Below are positions 46,286 through 54,428 of a stretch of 64,000 bases of DNA, piece by piece. Positions within the stretch are counted from its first letter, which is position 1. Each line of letters starts with the position of its first letter. The notes beneath the pieces are model-generated. The model made no database searches and was not told the origin of the DNA. It saw nothing but the letters and a program-made list of their open reading frames with translations. Source of the stretch: Flavobacteriales bacterium (lineage in GTDB: Bacteria > Bacteroidota > Bacteroidia > Flavobacteriales_F > PHOS-HE28); assembly GCA_016718655.1 (NCBI GenBank), contig JADKCV010000012.1:1-64000 (forward strand), in the 5' to 3' direction. The position numbers and the translations under genes were made by a program.

Positions 46286-47974
46286 ATGGCGCTCACCATC
46301 CGACGTAGGCTCACCTTCGGCACACTCTTCCTCTTCGCGCTGCTGCTGCTGAGCGCTGGGTTGGGCATCTTCCAGTTGAACCGACTGAAGCAGGATGCCC
46401 GAGCGATACTCGAGGACAACTACGAGACCGTTCGGTATGTGCAGGGCATGCAGCGCGCATTCCAACTGGGCGATGCCAAAGCGTTCGAAGAACAACTGGT
46501 CCTTCAGGAAGCGAACATCACCGAAACGAATGAAGGCGAGCGGACCGCTGCCGTACGAAGGGACTTGGAACGGTGGAAGGCGAGTGGCTCAGCCCCCCCG
46601 GTTCTTCATGATGATCTTCAGACCATCATGGACCTCAACCTGGAGGCCATCGACCGCAAGAACAAGGCGGCATTGAACACTGCACAGGAGGCGCAGCAAT
46701 GGCTATGGGGCATAGCAGCATTGACGCTTATCGTAGGCCTTGCATTCAGTCTGGCGTTCCCTCGCTTGGTCACTGGACCGATCGCCCGGTTGCGCCAAGC
46801 CGTTGAACAAGTGGCCAAGGGCAACTACCGACACCGGGTACCCACCTTCCGTAGCGATGAACTGGGTTCGCTCTCACACGCCTTCAATAACATGTCAGCT
46901 GAACTGGAACGCTGGCAGAACAGCAACCTGGCGCTGATCATGGCCGAGAAGAGCCGCGTGGAAGCCGTACTCAACAGCTTACAGGATGCTGCTTTAGGCG
47001 TGGACAACGAAGGACGTGTGTTGTTCGCGAACCGGAAAGCCTCCGAACTACTTGGCCTTGGGGAGAACGAACTGGTGGGTCAGGCGATCCCCGAACTGAT
47101 CCTAAGGAACGACCTGTTGCGGCATGTCCTTTCAGAGGGTGAAGGTCGACCGTTCAAAGCCGTGCTCGATGGTAAGGAGCAGTTCTTCGCCAGCAGTCAC
47201 TCTCCCATTCGCAGCGCTCAAGGGGAACTCGGCACCGTCCATATCCTGCACAACATCACACCGTTCCAAGAACGCGATGCCGCCAAGTCACACTTCCTGG
47301 CAACCATCAGCCACGAACTGAAGACCCCGTTGGCCAGCACCGACATCGGCCTGAATCTACTGGAACGCTCGTCTGGTGAGCCCCTTTCGGAAGAGCAACG
47401 CGCCATACTTACGGACCTGCGGAAGGACCACCAGCGCCTGGTGAAGATCGTGAGCGAACTGCTCGATGCCGCACAACTGGAAAGCGGCCGGATGCGCCTT
47501 AACATGGTCGACCATCCACTGCACGACCTCATCCAGCGGGCGATAGGGGCTGTGAAGACCCAGGTCCGCGAACAAGGCATCTTGCTACAACTTGACGCGG
47601 TTCCGGATGAACTGAACGTACGGGCCGATGCCGAAAAAGCAGTGTGGGTGCTGGTGAACATGCTTGTGAACGGCATTCATCACTCCCCGACCGGCGGACA
47701 GATCCACATGCGCGTGGAACATGAGGGTGAATACGTCCTCGTGCGCATCCAAGATGAAGGCCCGGGCATTCCAGCGGACATGCTCCCCCATCTCTTTGAA
47801 CGCTTCGCCCGATCACGCGAACATGCTCCCGGCAGCACCGGCCTTGGGTCAGCGATCTCGCGTGAGATCATGGAAGGCATGAGCGGACAACTCACGGCCG
47901 CGAACCGACCGGAAGGTGGTGCGGAGTTCGTGTTGCGGTTCAGGGCCTGTACGACTACTCCGAAACCGGTATGA
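46286..47974 (+). CDS. Membrane histidine kinase (HAMP, PAS), partner of the kdp regulator
   Basis: The 562-residue protein starts one base after the KdpD stop. It has an N-terminal helix (TFGTLFLFALLLLSAGLGIFQ), an extracytoplasmic region to about 137, a second helix (IAALTLIVGLAFSLAF), a HAMP domain (GPIARLRQAVEQVAKG), a PAS domain (EAVLNSLQDAALGVDNEGRVLFAN), the phosphoacceptor His at about 343 (ATISHELKTPLAS) and an ATPase domain with N, D-x-G-x-G and G-x-G boxes (VNMLVNGIHHSP, DEGPGIP, GLGSA). It should phosphorylate the sigma-54 regulator at 37744. Its separate membrane sensor may read K+ supply together with KdpD. Confidence 0.93.
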   Translation: MALTIRRRLTFGTLFLFALLLLSAGLGIFQLNRLKQDARAILEDNYETVRYVQGMQRAFQLGDAKAFEEQLVLQEANITETNEGERTAAVRRDLERWKASGSAPPVLHDDLQTIMDLNLEAIDRKNKAALNTAQEAQQWLWGIAALTLIVGLAFSLAFPRLVTGPIARLRQAVEQVAKGNYRHRVPTFRSDELGSLSHAFNNMSAELERWQNSNLALIMAEKSRVEAVLNSLQDAALGVDNEGRVLFANRKASELLGLGENELVGQAIPELILRNDLLRHVLSEGEGRPFKAVLDGKEQFFASSHSPIRSAQGELGTVHILHNITPFQERDAAKSHFLATISHELKTPLASTDIGLNLLERSSGEPLSEEQRAILTDLRKDHQRLVKIVSELLDAAQLESGRMRLNMVDHPLHDLIQRAIGAVKTQVREQGILLQLDAVPDELNVRADAEKAVWVLVNMLVNGIHHSPTGGQIHMRVEHEGEYVLVRIQDEGPGIPADMLPHLFERFARSREHAPGSTGLGSAISREIMEGMSGQLTAANRPEGGAEFVLRFRACTTTPKPV

Positions 47975-48136
47975 TCCAGCGTGCGGTCGAAGCGCCGTGA
48001 TCGTATGGCAAGCTAGCGGCTATCCTTGCCTCGATGCACCCTAACGATCTATTGGAGGAATACTGCGCCACTCTTCGAAGGAAATGCACAGTAGCTAACG
48101 GCCCAGCGTCCGTCCGACATCAACACGCCTACCCGA

Positions 48137-48301
48137 TCAACCAGCACAGCCGCTGCAACCTGTACAACTCGAACAGCCCCGTGAGGTCAGCACCCCTTGC
48201 CCGGTCGCAGTGAGGCCTTTTCCCGCCGGCCTTGGGCACCAGACCCACGCCAAATAAGCCATGGCGAGCAACACGATCACGATGGCGAGCAACGTCTGCA
48301 T
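48137..48301 (-). CDS. FeoB-associated Cys-rich membrane protein
   Basis: The 54-residue product has one helix (LLAIVIVLLAMAYLAWVWC) and a C-terminal cysteine cluster (GCSSCTGCSGC). Its ATG at 48301 overlaps the feoB stop by one base (TGATG), so translation is coupled. Such FeoB-associated Cys-rich proteins occur next to feoB in many Bacteroidota and probably help iron transfer. Confidence 0.85.
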   Translation of the reverse strand: MQTLLAIVIVLLAMAYLAWVWCPRPAGKGLTATGQGVLTSRGCSSCTGCSGCAG

Positions 48302-50154
48302 CAAGAGGCGGTGAGCACAGTGGTGAGCTGGTAGGTGATGAAGGATGCAAGGTACGCCAGCGCGAAAAGGTATCCACCCATGATCCACATCTGTTTCCAG
48401 GAGCCGGTCTCGCGTTTCACCACCGCGAAGGTGCTGAGGCACTGCGGGGCGAAGACCATCCACAGCAGCAGGGATAGCTTGGTGGCCAGCGGCCATTCGT
48501 TGGTGATGCGTTCACGCAATTGCTCGTCCACTTCGCCTTCATCGCCCTGCATGGCATAGGCTGTCCCCAAGGCGCTCACCACCACTTCGCGTGCGGCCAT
48601 GCCCGGCACCAGGGCGAAGGAGATCTGTTCGTTGAAGCCGATGGGCGCGAAGACGTGATGCAACGCGTGGCCCAGCTCGCCCGCAAGGCTACGTTCCACC
48701 GGGGCACCATCGGCCGTGCGGCGCGGTGAAGGGATGGTGTACAACGCCCACATCACGATGGTGATCGCGAGGATGATGGTACCCACCCGGCGCAGGAAGA
48801 TCATGGCGCGTTCCCACAGGCCGATCACCAAACTGCGCACGTCGGGCCATTGGTAGGCGGGCAGTTCCATCATCAAGGGCGATCGTGCATGGTCCTTGTC
48901 GGTGCTCTTGATGACCCAAGCCACGGTCATGGCCGCCACGATGCCCAGGATGTAGAGCCCCACCATCACCAACGCGGCGGATACGGCATCGTCCGGGAAG
49001 AGCGCGGCCACCAACAGGGTGTACACGGGGATGCGCGCCGAGCAGGCCATCAACGGGGCGATGAGGATGGTGGTGAGGCGGTCGCGCCAATGGCTGATGG
49101 TGCGTGTGGCCATGATGCCCGGAATGGCACATGCGAAGCTGGAGAGCAGCGGAATGAACGAGCGACCCGAGAGCCCAGCAGCGCTCATTGGCCGATCGAG
49201 CAGGAAGGCCGCACGGGGCAGGTAACCCGAGGATTCCAACGCCAGGATGAAGAGGAAGAGGATGAGGATCTGTGGCAGGAAGACGATGACGCCCCCCACT
49301 CCACCGATGATACCTTCGACGAGGAGCCCGCGCAGGAGGCCTTCGTCCATGTGCGCCTCCACCAAGCCGGCGACCGCGCCGAAGCCTTCCTCGATGATGC
49401 CGCTGAGCACGGCGCCACCGGAGAACACGGCCATGAAGGTGAGGAAGAGCACCACCGCCAGCACCGCGAAGCCCCAGACCGGGTGCATCAGGAAACGGTC
49501 CATGCGATCGCTGGGATCCTTGTCGATGGCCGGCTCGGTGACCACGCTTTGGAAGATGCGCAGCACGTCGTGCTGGGTGGCAATGACCTGCTCGATGCCC
49601 GACTCGCGCCAGGTGGAAGGCCCAGTGCTGGGCAGGTTCTCATCCAGCAGCTCGCGGAGGGTGTCGGCGCCATGCGTATGCACGCTTACCGTCTCGGTCA
49701 CGTACAGGTTCAGCTCCCGCGCCAGGCGTGACGTGTCGATGTGGATGCCCAGCTGGCGGGCACGGTCCATCTTGTTCAGCGCCACCACCAGAGGCAGGCC
49801 CAGACGCCGGGCCTCAAGCACCAGGCGAAGGTGCAGGCGGAGGTTGGTGGCATCGACCACGCAGACCAGCAGGTCGGGCAGTACTTCCTGGCTGTGTCCG
49901 GTGATGACGTCTCGCGTCACGGCCTCATCGCCCGAGAGCGCGTTGAGGCTGTAAGCGCCGGGCAGGTCCAGGACGCTGACCTGTCGACCAGCAGTGGTGC
50001 GGAACACGCCTTCCTTGCGCTCCACGGTGACGCCGGCGTAATTGGCCACCTTCTGCCTGCTGCCGGTGAGCAGGTTGAAGAGCGCCGTCTTGCCGCAGTT
50101 CGGATTGCCCAACAGGGCGATGCGCAGGGGCTGCTTGGGAACGGGCGCTTCCAT
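48301..50154 (-). CDS. feoB: Ferrous iron transport protein B
   Basis: FeoB imports Fe2+ through the inner membrane, driven by an N-terminal GTPase. The 617-residue protein has the G-protein motifs GNPNCGKT (G1), DLPGAYSL (G3) and LNKMD (G4), then the long gate region with the membrane helices and the conserved SFACAIPGIMATR and GMAAREVVVSALG segments. Length is on the short side of the family but complete. The start is directly adjacent to the feoA stop, with no gap, and the stop overlaps the Cys-rich partner start. The three form one operon. Confidence 0.96.
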   Translation of the reverse strand: MEAPVPKQPLRIALLGNPNCGKTALFNLLTGSRQKVANYAGVTVERKEGVFRTTAGRQVSVLDLPGAYSLNALSGDEAVTRDVITGHSQEVLPDLLVCVVDATNLRLHLRLVLEARRLGLPLVVALNKMDRARQLGIHIDTSRLARELNLYVTETVSVHTHGADTLRELLDENLPSTGPSTWRESGIEQVIATQHDVLRIFQSVVTEPAIDKDPSDRMDRFLMHPVWGFAVLAVVLFLTFMAVFSGGAVLSGIIEEGFGAVAGLVEAHMDEGLLRGLLVEGIIGGVGGVIVFLPQILILFLFILALESSGYLPRAAFLLDRPMSAAGLSGRSFIPLLSSFACAIPGIMATRTISHWRDRLTTILIAPLMACSARIPVYTLLVAALFPDDAVSAALVMVGLYILGIVAAMTVAWVIKSTDKDHARSPLMMELPAYQWPDVRSLVIGLWERAMIFLRRVGTIILAITIVMWALYTIPSPRRTADGAPVERSLAGELGHALHHVFAPIGFNEQISFALVPGMAAREVVVSALGTAYAMQGDEGEVDEQLRERITNEWPLATKLSLLLWMVFAPQCLSTFAVVKRETGSWKQMWIMGGYLFALAYLASFITYQLTTVLTAS

Positions 50155-50424
50155 CTATTCGGCAGGGATCACCCGGATGAATGCGGCTTCATGGCGGCGC
50201 AGGGCGAAGGTGGTGTGGCCTACACGCACGGCCAGCGGTTCCCGGACCGTCCTGCCCTCCCGTACCACACGCACTCGCTCACCGGGCACAAAACCCAGTT
50301 CCAGCAGGCGTAGCACCAGCCCGCGGTCGGTGGCGTCCGTGGGCACGGTCACATCGCTCACCGTGGCCCATTGGTCCTCCGGTAACCTGTCCAGACCGAT
50401 CGCACCCATGTTCTCCTGCTCCAT
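50155..50424 (-). CDS. feoA: Ferrous iron transport protein A
   Basis: The 89-residue SH3-like protein starts at ATG 50424 (an upstream in-frame GTG or Met is less plausible). It has the FeoA pattern LLELGFVPGERVRVVRE followed by PLAVRVGHTTFALRRHEA. FeoA assists FeoB. It heads the feoA-feoB-Cys-rich operon. Confidence 0.94.
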   Translation of the reverse strand: MEQENMGAIGLDRLPEDQWATVSDVTVPTDATDRGLVLRLLELGFVPGERVRVVREGRTVREPLAVRVGHTTFALRRHEAAFIRVIPAE

Positions 50425-50543
50425 GCGAGCGGCAAATATGCGGCCCAGCCGGATATCGGAGCATACCACGATCGAGGTATTGAACGGGGAAGTACGAACA
50501 TCGAGGCGGTGCGTTCTTCGACAAGGCTACCCGCTCGACACCC

Positions 50544-51989
50544 TCAGTCCTTCAACACGCGGACCGCGGTGGACAGGCCTTCACCATCCACCAATTCCAC
50601 CACGAGCAAACCAGGGGGGAAGTGAGCTATTTCCAACCCCGTACCGCTCCAGGTCCCTTCGGCCATAAGGGCACCGGAGACCGAACGAATGCGCCACCGG
50701 GAGATGCGATGACCCTGCCAGGTGAACTGCACATGGTGGGTGGCCGGTTGAGGAAAGGCGCTCACGAGTGCGTATGGTGTAGGCACTTGATGCGTTACGG
50801 ATGCGACAATATCCTGGCCCAACCGCAGTGTGGAACCGCCTGTGACGTAAACGACCTGATCATTGCCCAGTGCGAAGGCCTGAGAAGCTCCAGTGCCAGC
50901 GGTGATGGCCCACGCAGACGTACCATCGGCATCGACCTTGCAGATGCCCATGGCGAAGAGCACCCCCGCGCACAGGTAGGCGTTGTTGTCCGCGTCCAAC
51001 ATCATCTGCGCATGCAGTAGGAAGTTGTCCGGCCCGTCGGCATTGGTATTATTCCAGAGCAACGCCCCATCAGCATCGACCTTCACGAAAGCGGCACCGC
51101 CCGATCCGGCAGGTGGGAAACCACACAGGACAGGCGCATGGTCGCTTCCCACTTCCACCCGGAAGGCGGTGATGGAATAGCTGTTCTCCCACACCGTAGC
51201 TCCGGTCGTCGACACCTTGCGCAATACCGCGGTCGAAGCACTCTGTGAAGTGGTATGGACGAGGTAGGTGTTACCGAACACATCACCTGCCAGATCGCCC
51301 ACCGTGGTACTTGCAACCCCGCCAATGCTCCATATCGTGTTGCCTTCCCGATCCAAGCGTGTATATCCGTTGAGGTTGCCGGTGACCGAACGGTGGGCGA
51401 TGACCAGTGCACTGTCGGGCGTGAACTTGATCGTGACAGGCCCACCGATACCCTGGTCGTACCATGCCCATAGTGTGGCCCCATCCGGATCGAACTTGCG
51501 CACGGTGGTCACCTGCCCGTTCGGTCCGGTGCCGATGCCAAGCACATAGGTATTCCCAGCGCCGTCGACCAAACACTTCCGCGTGGACGATCCGTCGAAG
51601 TCGCTCCCGTATTCCTGCCTCCAGAGCAGTGCTCCATCCGGATCGAACTTCATCAACAGGCTATTGGCATTCACCGGGCTGCTGAACCCGCTCATGACCG
51701 TACCGCTCACCAAGGCGTTGCCTTGCGGGTCCGTCGCCACCCAGGTCGCGCGATCGAAGCGTGTGGTATTGGTCTGGTCGTAGTGTGCGTCCCAGATCAG
51801 GTCCCCTTGCATATCCCGTTTGGTCAAGGTGATATCGCCGCCCAGGTTGCTGTCGTAGTTGATGGTGAAGACGTTGTCATCCTGGTCGAGTGCCAGCGCG
51901 AGACCACCTGCTTCGACCCAGTCCACGGCGACTTGAGCGTGAAGTGATGAGAGCAACAGGAACGAAGCAGCGAGGGAATGTGTGCGCAT
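50544..51989 (-). CDS. Secreted SBBP propeller protein with T9SS sorting domain
   Basis: ATG 51989 gives a signal peptide (TTHSLAASFLLLSSLHAQ-like, MRTHSLAASFLLLSSLHAQ). The propeller part is homologous along its length to the N-terminal ~400 residues of the protein at 22713-24641: DQDDNVFTINYDSNLGGDI, DRATWVATDPQGNALVSG, FAMGICKVDADGT and GNDQVVYVTGGS are near-identical positions. Here the C-terminus is a type A T9SS sorting domain (SAFPQPATHHVQFTW, WRIRSVSGALMAEG, PGLLVVELV). The pair share a propeller but carry different C-terminal modules. Function unknown. Confidence 0.9.
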   Translation of the reverse strand: MRTHSLAASFLLLSSLHAQVAVDWVEAGGLALALDQDDNVFTINYDSNLGGDITLTKRDMQGDLIWDAHYDQTNTTRFDRATWVATDPQGNALVSGTVMSGFSSPVNANSLLMKFDPDGALLWRQEYGSDFDGSSTRKCLVDGAGNTYVLGIGTGPNGQVTTVRKFDPDGATLWAWYDQGIGGPVTIKFTPDSALVIAHRSVTGNLNGYTRLDREGNTIWSIGGVASTTVGDLAGDVFGNTYLVHTTSQSASTAVLRKVSTTGATVWENSYSITAFRVEVGSDHAPVLCGFPPAGSGGAAFVKVDADGALLWNNTNADGPDNFLLHAQMMLDADNNAYLCAGVLFAMGICKVDADGTSAWAITAGTGASQAFALGNDQVVYVTGGSTLRLGQDIVASVTHQVPTPYALVSAFPQPATHHVQFTWQGHRISRWRIRSVSGALMAEGTWSGTGLEIAHFPPGLLVVELVDGEGLSTAVRVLKD

Positions 51990-52270
51990 GGGGATGGAGG
52001 ATCGATCACGCACAAAGCTGCTTGAATGGCGGATGAAAGTGGGTGATGGTGATCAGTATACCGGACCATCCGGCCGATGGATGCGACCAGGCCGGAAGAA
52101 AGGTGGATGGAACGGACGCCCCGAAAGTCTTCTGTGGATGTCCCGAACAGAACTACATGGCCCGGGGATCACTGAACGGACTCCCTCCTAGCCCAACCTC
52201 GGGGCAGTGGATGGGACGGGGTCACTGATCGGACGGCCGACTACGATACGGCGCTGGATCCCGTGATCCT
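51990..52270. other. 281-bp gap, nothing recognisable
   Basis: Short frames only, without a plausible start, signal peptide or domain. Confidence 0.4.
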
Positions 52271-53362
52271 TCACTTGCACTCGCCACGTTCGACCACACG
52301 CACCCCTGCGCGCCATGCCGCGCACAAATTGGAATAGGTTCGCCCATCGCAGCCACAGCAAGGATCGTATTCGAGGGTGCAAGGTCCGTCGCTCACCAAT
52401 GCCGGGTCGGGACAGGGGTTTGGAACGGTGCGGAGGATACGAACCAGCGTATCGTTGAAGGCCTCGGGCACTTCAATATTGGCCACGTGTCCGGCATCGG
52501 GGAAGATGATGTGTCGTTCGGCGGGAATGCCGTTGATCCGTACGATCCCCTCGCCCACGAACGGCGGGATCAGGCCGTCCTTGGCACCCCAGAACACATA
52601 CGTGGGCATGGTCCACATGTAGCGCTTGGTAGCGTACTGCGCATCGCGTTGCACGAGGTCCTTCAGCAGCCCTTGGTAGACGGGTTGGCGTGCCGCACCC
52701 GCCTTTCCCATTTGGCGCAATGCGAAGCGCGGGATCCTTCGAGGCTTGGCAAGCACCGCATTGATGTTGCGCAGCCGCTCCTCCGGCGTATCGGTGGCGA
52801 AGAAGTCCAGGATGTCCTTGGCGCCGATCACGCGGGCCACACTGTCCGCGATGGCCTTGGTGTACGTGTTGGCCGGTCCGTCATAGATCACCAACAGCGC
52901 GGTGCGCTCGGGATGTTGCTCGGCGAAGTTGGCCGCGATGGCCCCACCGTAGGAATTGCCCACCACAGCCAGGGGACCCTTGATCCCCAAGCTGTCCACC
53001 AACCCATACAGGTGATGCACCTGCTCATCCACGCTGTTGCCGTTCCACGTATCCGTGCTCTTTCCGTGGCCGATCAGATCGGGTACGACCAGGTCATGGG
53101 ACTTGGCCAAGGCCTTGAGGTTACCCGCATACTGCGCACAACTGCCGGTGACGCCATGCACCAACATCAGCCACGGTTTCCCGGTGGGGGTGCTTGCCCA
53201 GACGTGCCTGGGGCCTTCCGGAGTGATGAAGGTGTGCTCCTGTAGGCCGTTCTTTCGGAATCCACGATCGGCCTTGCGTTCCATCATGTGGACCACATTG
53301 CATGAGGTGGCGGCAAGTGCGATCGATACGATCGGGAGAAGTCGTTTTACCGATGTGCGCAT
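52271..53362 (-). CDS. Alpha/beta hydrolase lipoprotein with C-terminal Kazal-type domain
   Basis: ATG 53362 begins a lipoprotein signal (KRLLPIVSIALAATSC, lipobox ending at Cys). The hydrolase core has MLVHGVTGSCAQY (oxyanion strand), the nucleophile elbow GNSYGG (Ser), an acid site region (FWGAKDGLIPP) and a His in FPDAGHVAN. The C-terminal ~45 residues form a Kazal-like serine protease inhibitor module (EYDPCCGCDGRTYSNLC, then GVRVVERGEC). This fused domain is unusual for a hydrolase and would sit outside the membrane. The enzyme substrate is unknown; family members include esterases and haloperoxidase-like hydrolases. It is divergent from the secreted gene at 53472. Confidence 0.88.
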   Translation of the reverse strand: MRTSVKRLLPIVSIALAATSCNVVHMMERKADRGFRKNGLQEHTFITPEGPRHVWASTPTGKPWLMLVHGVTGSCAQYAGNLKALAKSHDLVVPDLIGHGKSTDTWNGNSVDEQVHHLYGLVDSLGIKGPLAVVGNSYGGAIAANFAEQHPERTALLVIYDGPANTYTKAIADSVARVIGAKDILDFFATDTPEERLRNINAVLAKPRRIPRFALRQMGKAGAARQPVYQGLLKDLVQRDAQYATKRYMWTMPTYVFWGAKDGLIPPFVGEGIVRINGIPAERHIIFPDAGHVANIEVPEAFNDTLVRILRTVPNPCPDPALVSDGPCTLEYDPCCGCDGRTYSNLCAAWRAGVRVVERGECK

Positions 53363-53471
53363 GATACAAAGGTGCTGCCTGGAGACCACATGTACACCTG
53401 TCCGGGATCACGACCATCTTTGCGCAGGCAGCGCTCAGGACCGGAACACTGTCTACCTGAAAAGTGCATCC

Positions 53472-54347
53472 ATGAAACACACTACCCTGCTACTGTTGTT
53501 CTTGCCTGTTGCTCTGGCCCACGGGCAGGACTTCCCAATGCCCACAACCGACGCGCGTTGGGTGTGTACCCTCTACGGCGTGGAACCGATCCCACCACCG
53601 GTCACCTATACCCTATGGCAGGCGAACAATTATTGCGCGAATGGCCAGGATACGACGATCAACTCCACCTCCTACACCAAATTGGAACATTGTTCAGGAG
53701 GTTACAAGGGGGCATTCCGCAACGATGCCGGACGGGTATACTATGTGCCCGGTGATTCGTTGCAGGAATTCCTGCTCTATGACTTCACGTTGAGCGATGG
53801 AGAGACCGCGACGGATGTCTACTTCGAACCTGCCTGGAGCGGGGAAGGGTGGCTTGCGGATGTGACCGTATCGAACACTTCGATCAGCACCGAATACGAA
53901 GGGCGCAAGGTTCTTTACCTGCAGGCTGGTGGCACATGGATCGAAGGTATCGGTGCCCAATGGGGCCTCCTCAGCGAACCGTGGGTCAACGTATCCAACT
54001 ATGAACTGCGACTGGAGTGCATGAGCCATGCCGATACTTTGCGTTACCCGGTGGTGGTACCCGGTGCCGGGGCGTGCGAACTGATCATGGGGGTTGCCGA
54101 TCCGGAGTCCTCCACCTTGGGGCTCCATCCCAATCCGACGGATGGTTTGGTGACGATCAGCGGTCTTCCTCAGCAAGGTCCGATGTCGATCACGGTGTTC
54201 GGCGTGGATGGACGTTCGGTGCGGACTGAAGGCTTCACCGCTTCCAACCTCGTACAGGTGGACCTGAGCGCGCTCCCCAGCGGGGTCTATGTGATCGAGG
54301 CCATCATCGCCGAGCAACGGATCCGCGGAACGGTGGTACGGCAATAA
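53472..54347 (+). CDS. Secreted protein with T9SS sorting domain, 291 aa
   Basis: Start ATG 53472 gives a signal peptide (TTLLLLFLPVALAHGQ). The mature part is Cys- and Trp-rich (RWVCTLYGVEPI, NNYCANGQDTTI, AWSGEGWLADVTV, RLECMSHADTL) without a family I recognise. The last ~75 residues (GLHPNPTDGLVTISGL, ITVFGVDGRSVRTEG, GVYVIEAII) form a type A T9SS sorting domain. Exported across the outer membrane. It is convergent with the CotH gene across a strong terminator, and divergent from the hydrolase. Confidence 0.88.
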   Translation: MKHTTLLLLFLPVALAHGQDFPMPTTDARWVCTLYGVEPIPPPVTYTLWQANNYCANGQDTTINSTSYTKLEHCSGGYKGAFRNDAGRVYYVPGDSLQEFLLYDFTLSDGETATDVYFEPAWSGEGWLADVTVSNTSISTEYEGRKVLYLQAGGTWIEGIGAQWGLLSEPWVNVSNYELRLECMSHADTLRYPVVVPGAGACELIMGVADPESSTLGLHPNPTDGLVTISGLPQQGPMSITVFGVDGRSVRTEGFTASNLVQVDLSALPSGVYVIEAIIAEQRIRGTVVRQ

Positions 54348-54360
54348 GGTCTTCGGCCAC

Positions 54361-54408
54361 GAATGCACAGGGACCCAAGGACCTCCGTCCTTGGGTCCCT
54401 GTGCATTC
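54361..54408. terminator. Perfect 22-bp-stem bidirectional terminator
   Basis: GAATGCACAGGGACCCAAGG-AC (54361-54382) and its exact complement (54387-54408) form a 22-bp stem with a CTCC loop, placed between the convergent genes ending at 54347 (+) and 54429 (-). Confidence 0.75.
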
Positions 54409-54428
54409 GTGCATTCCAAGCGCTGCCC

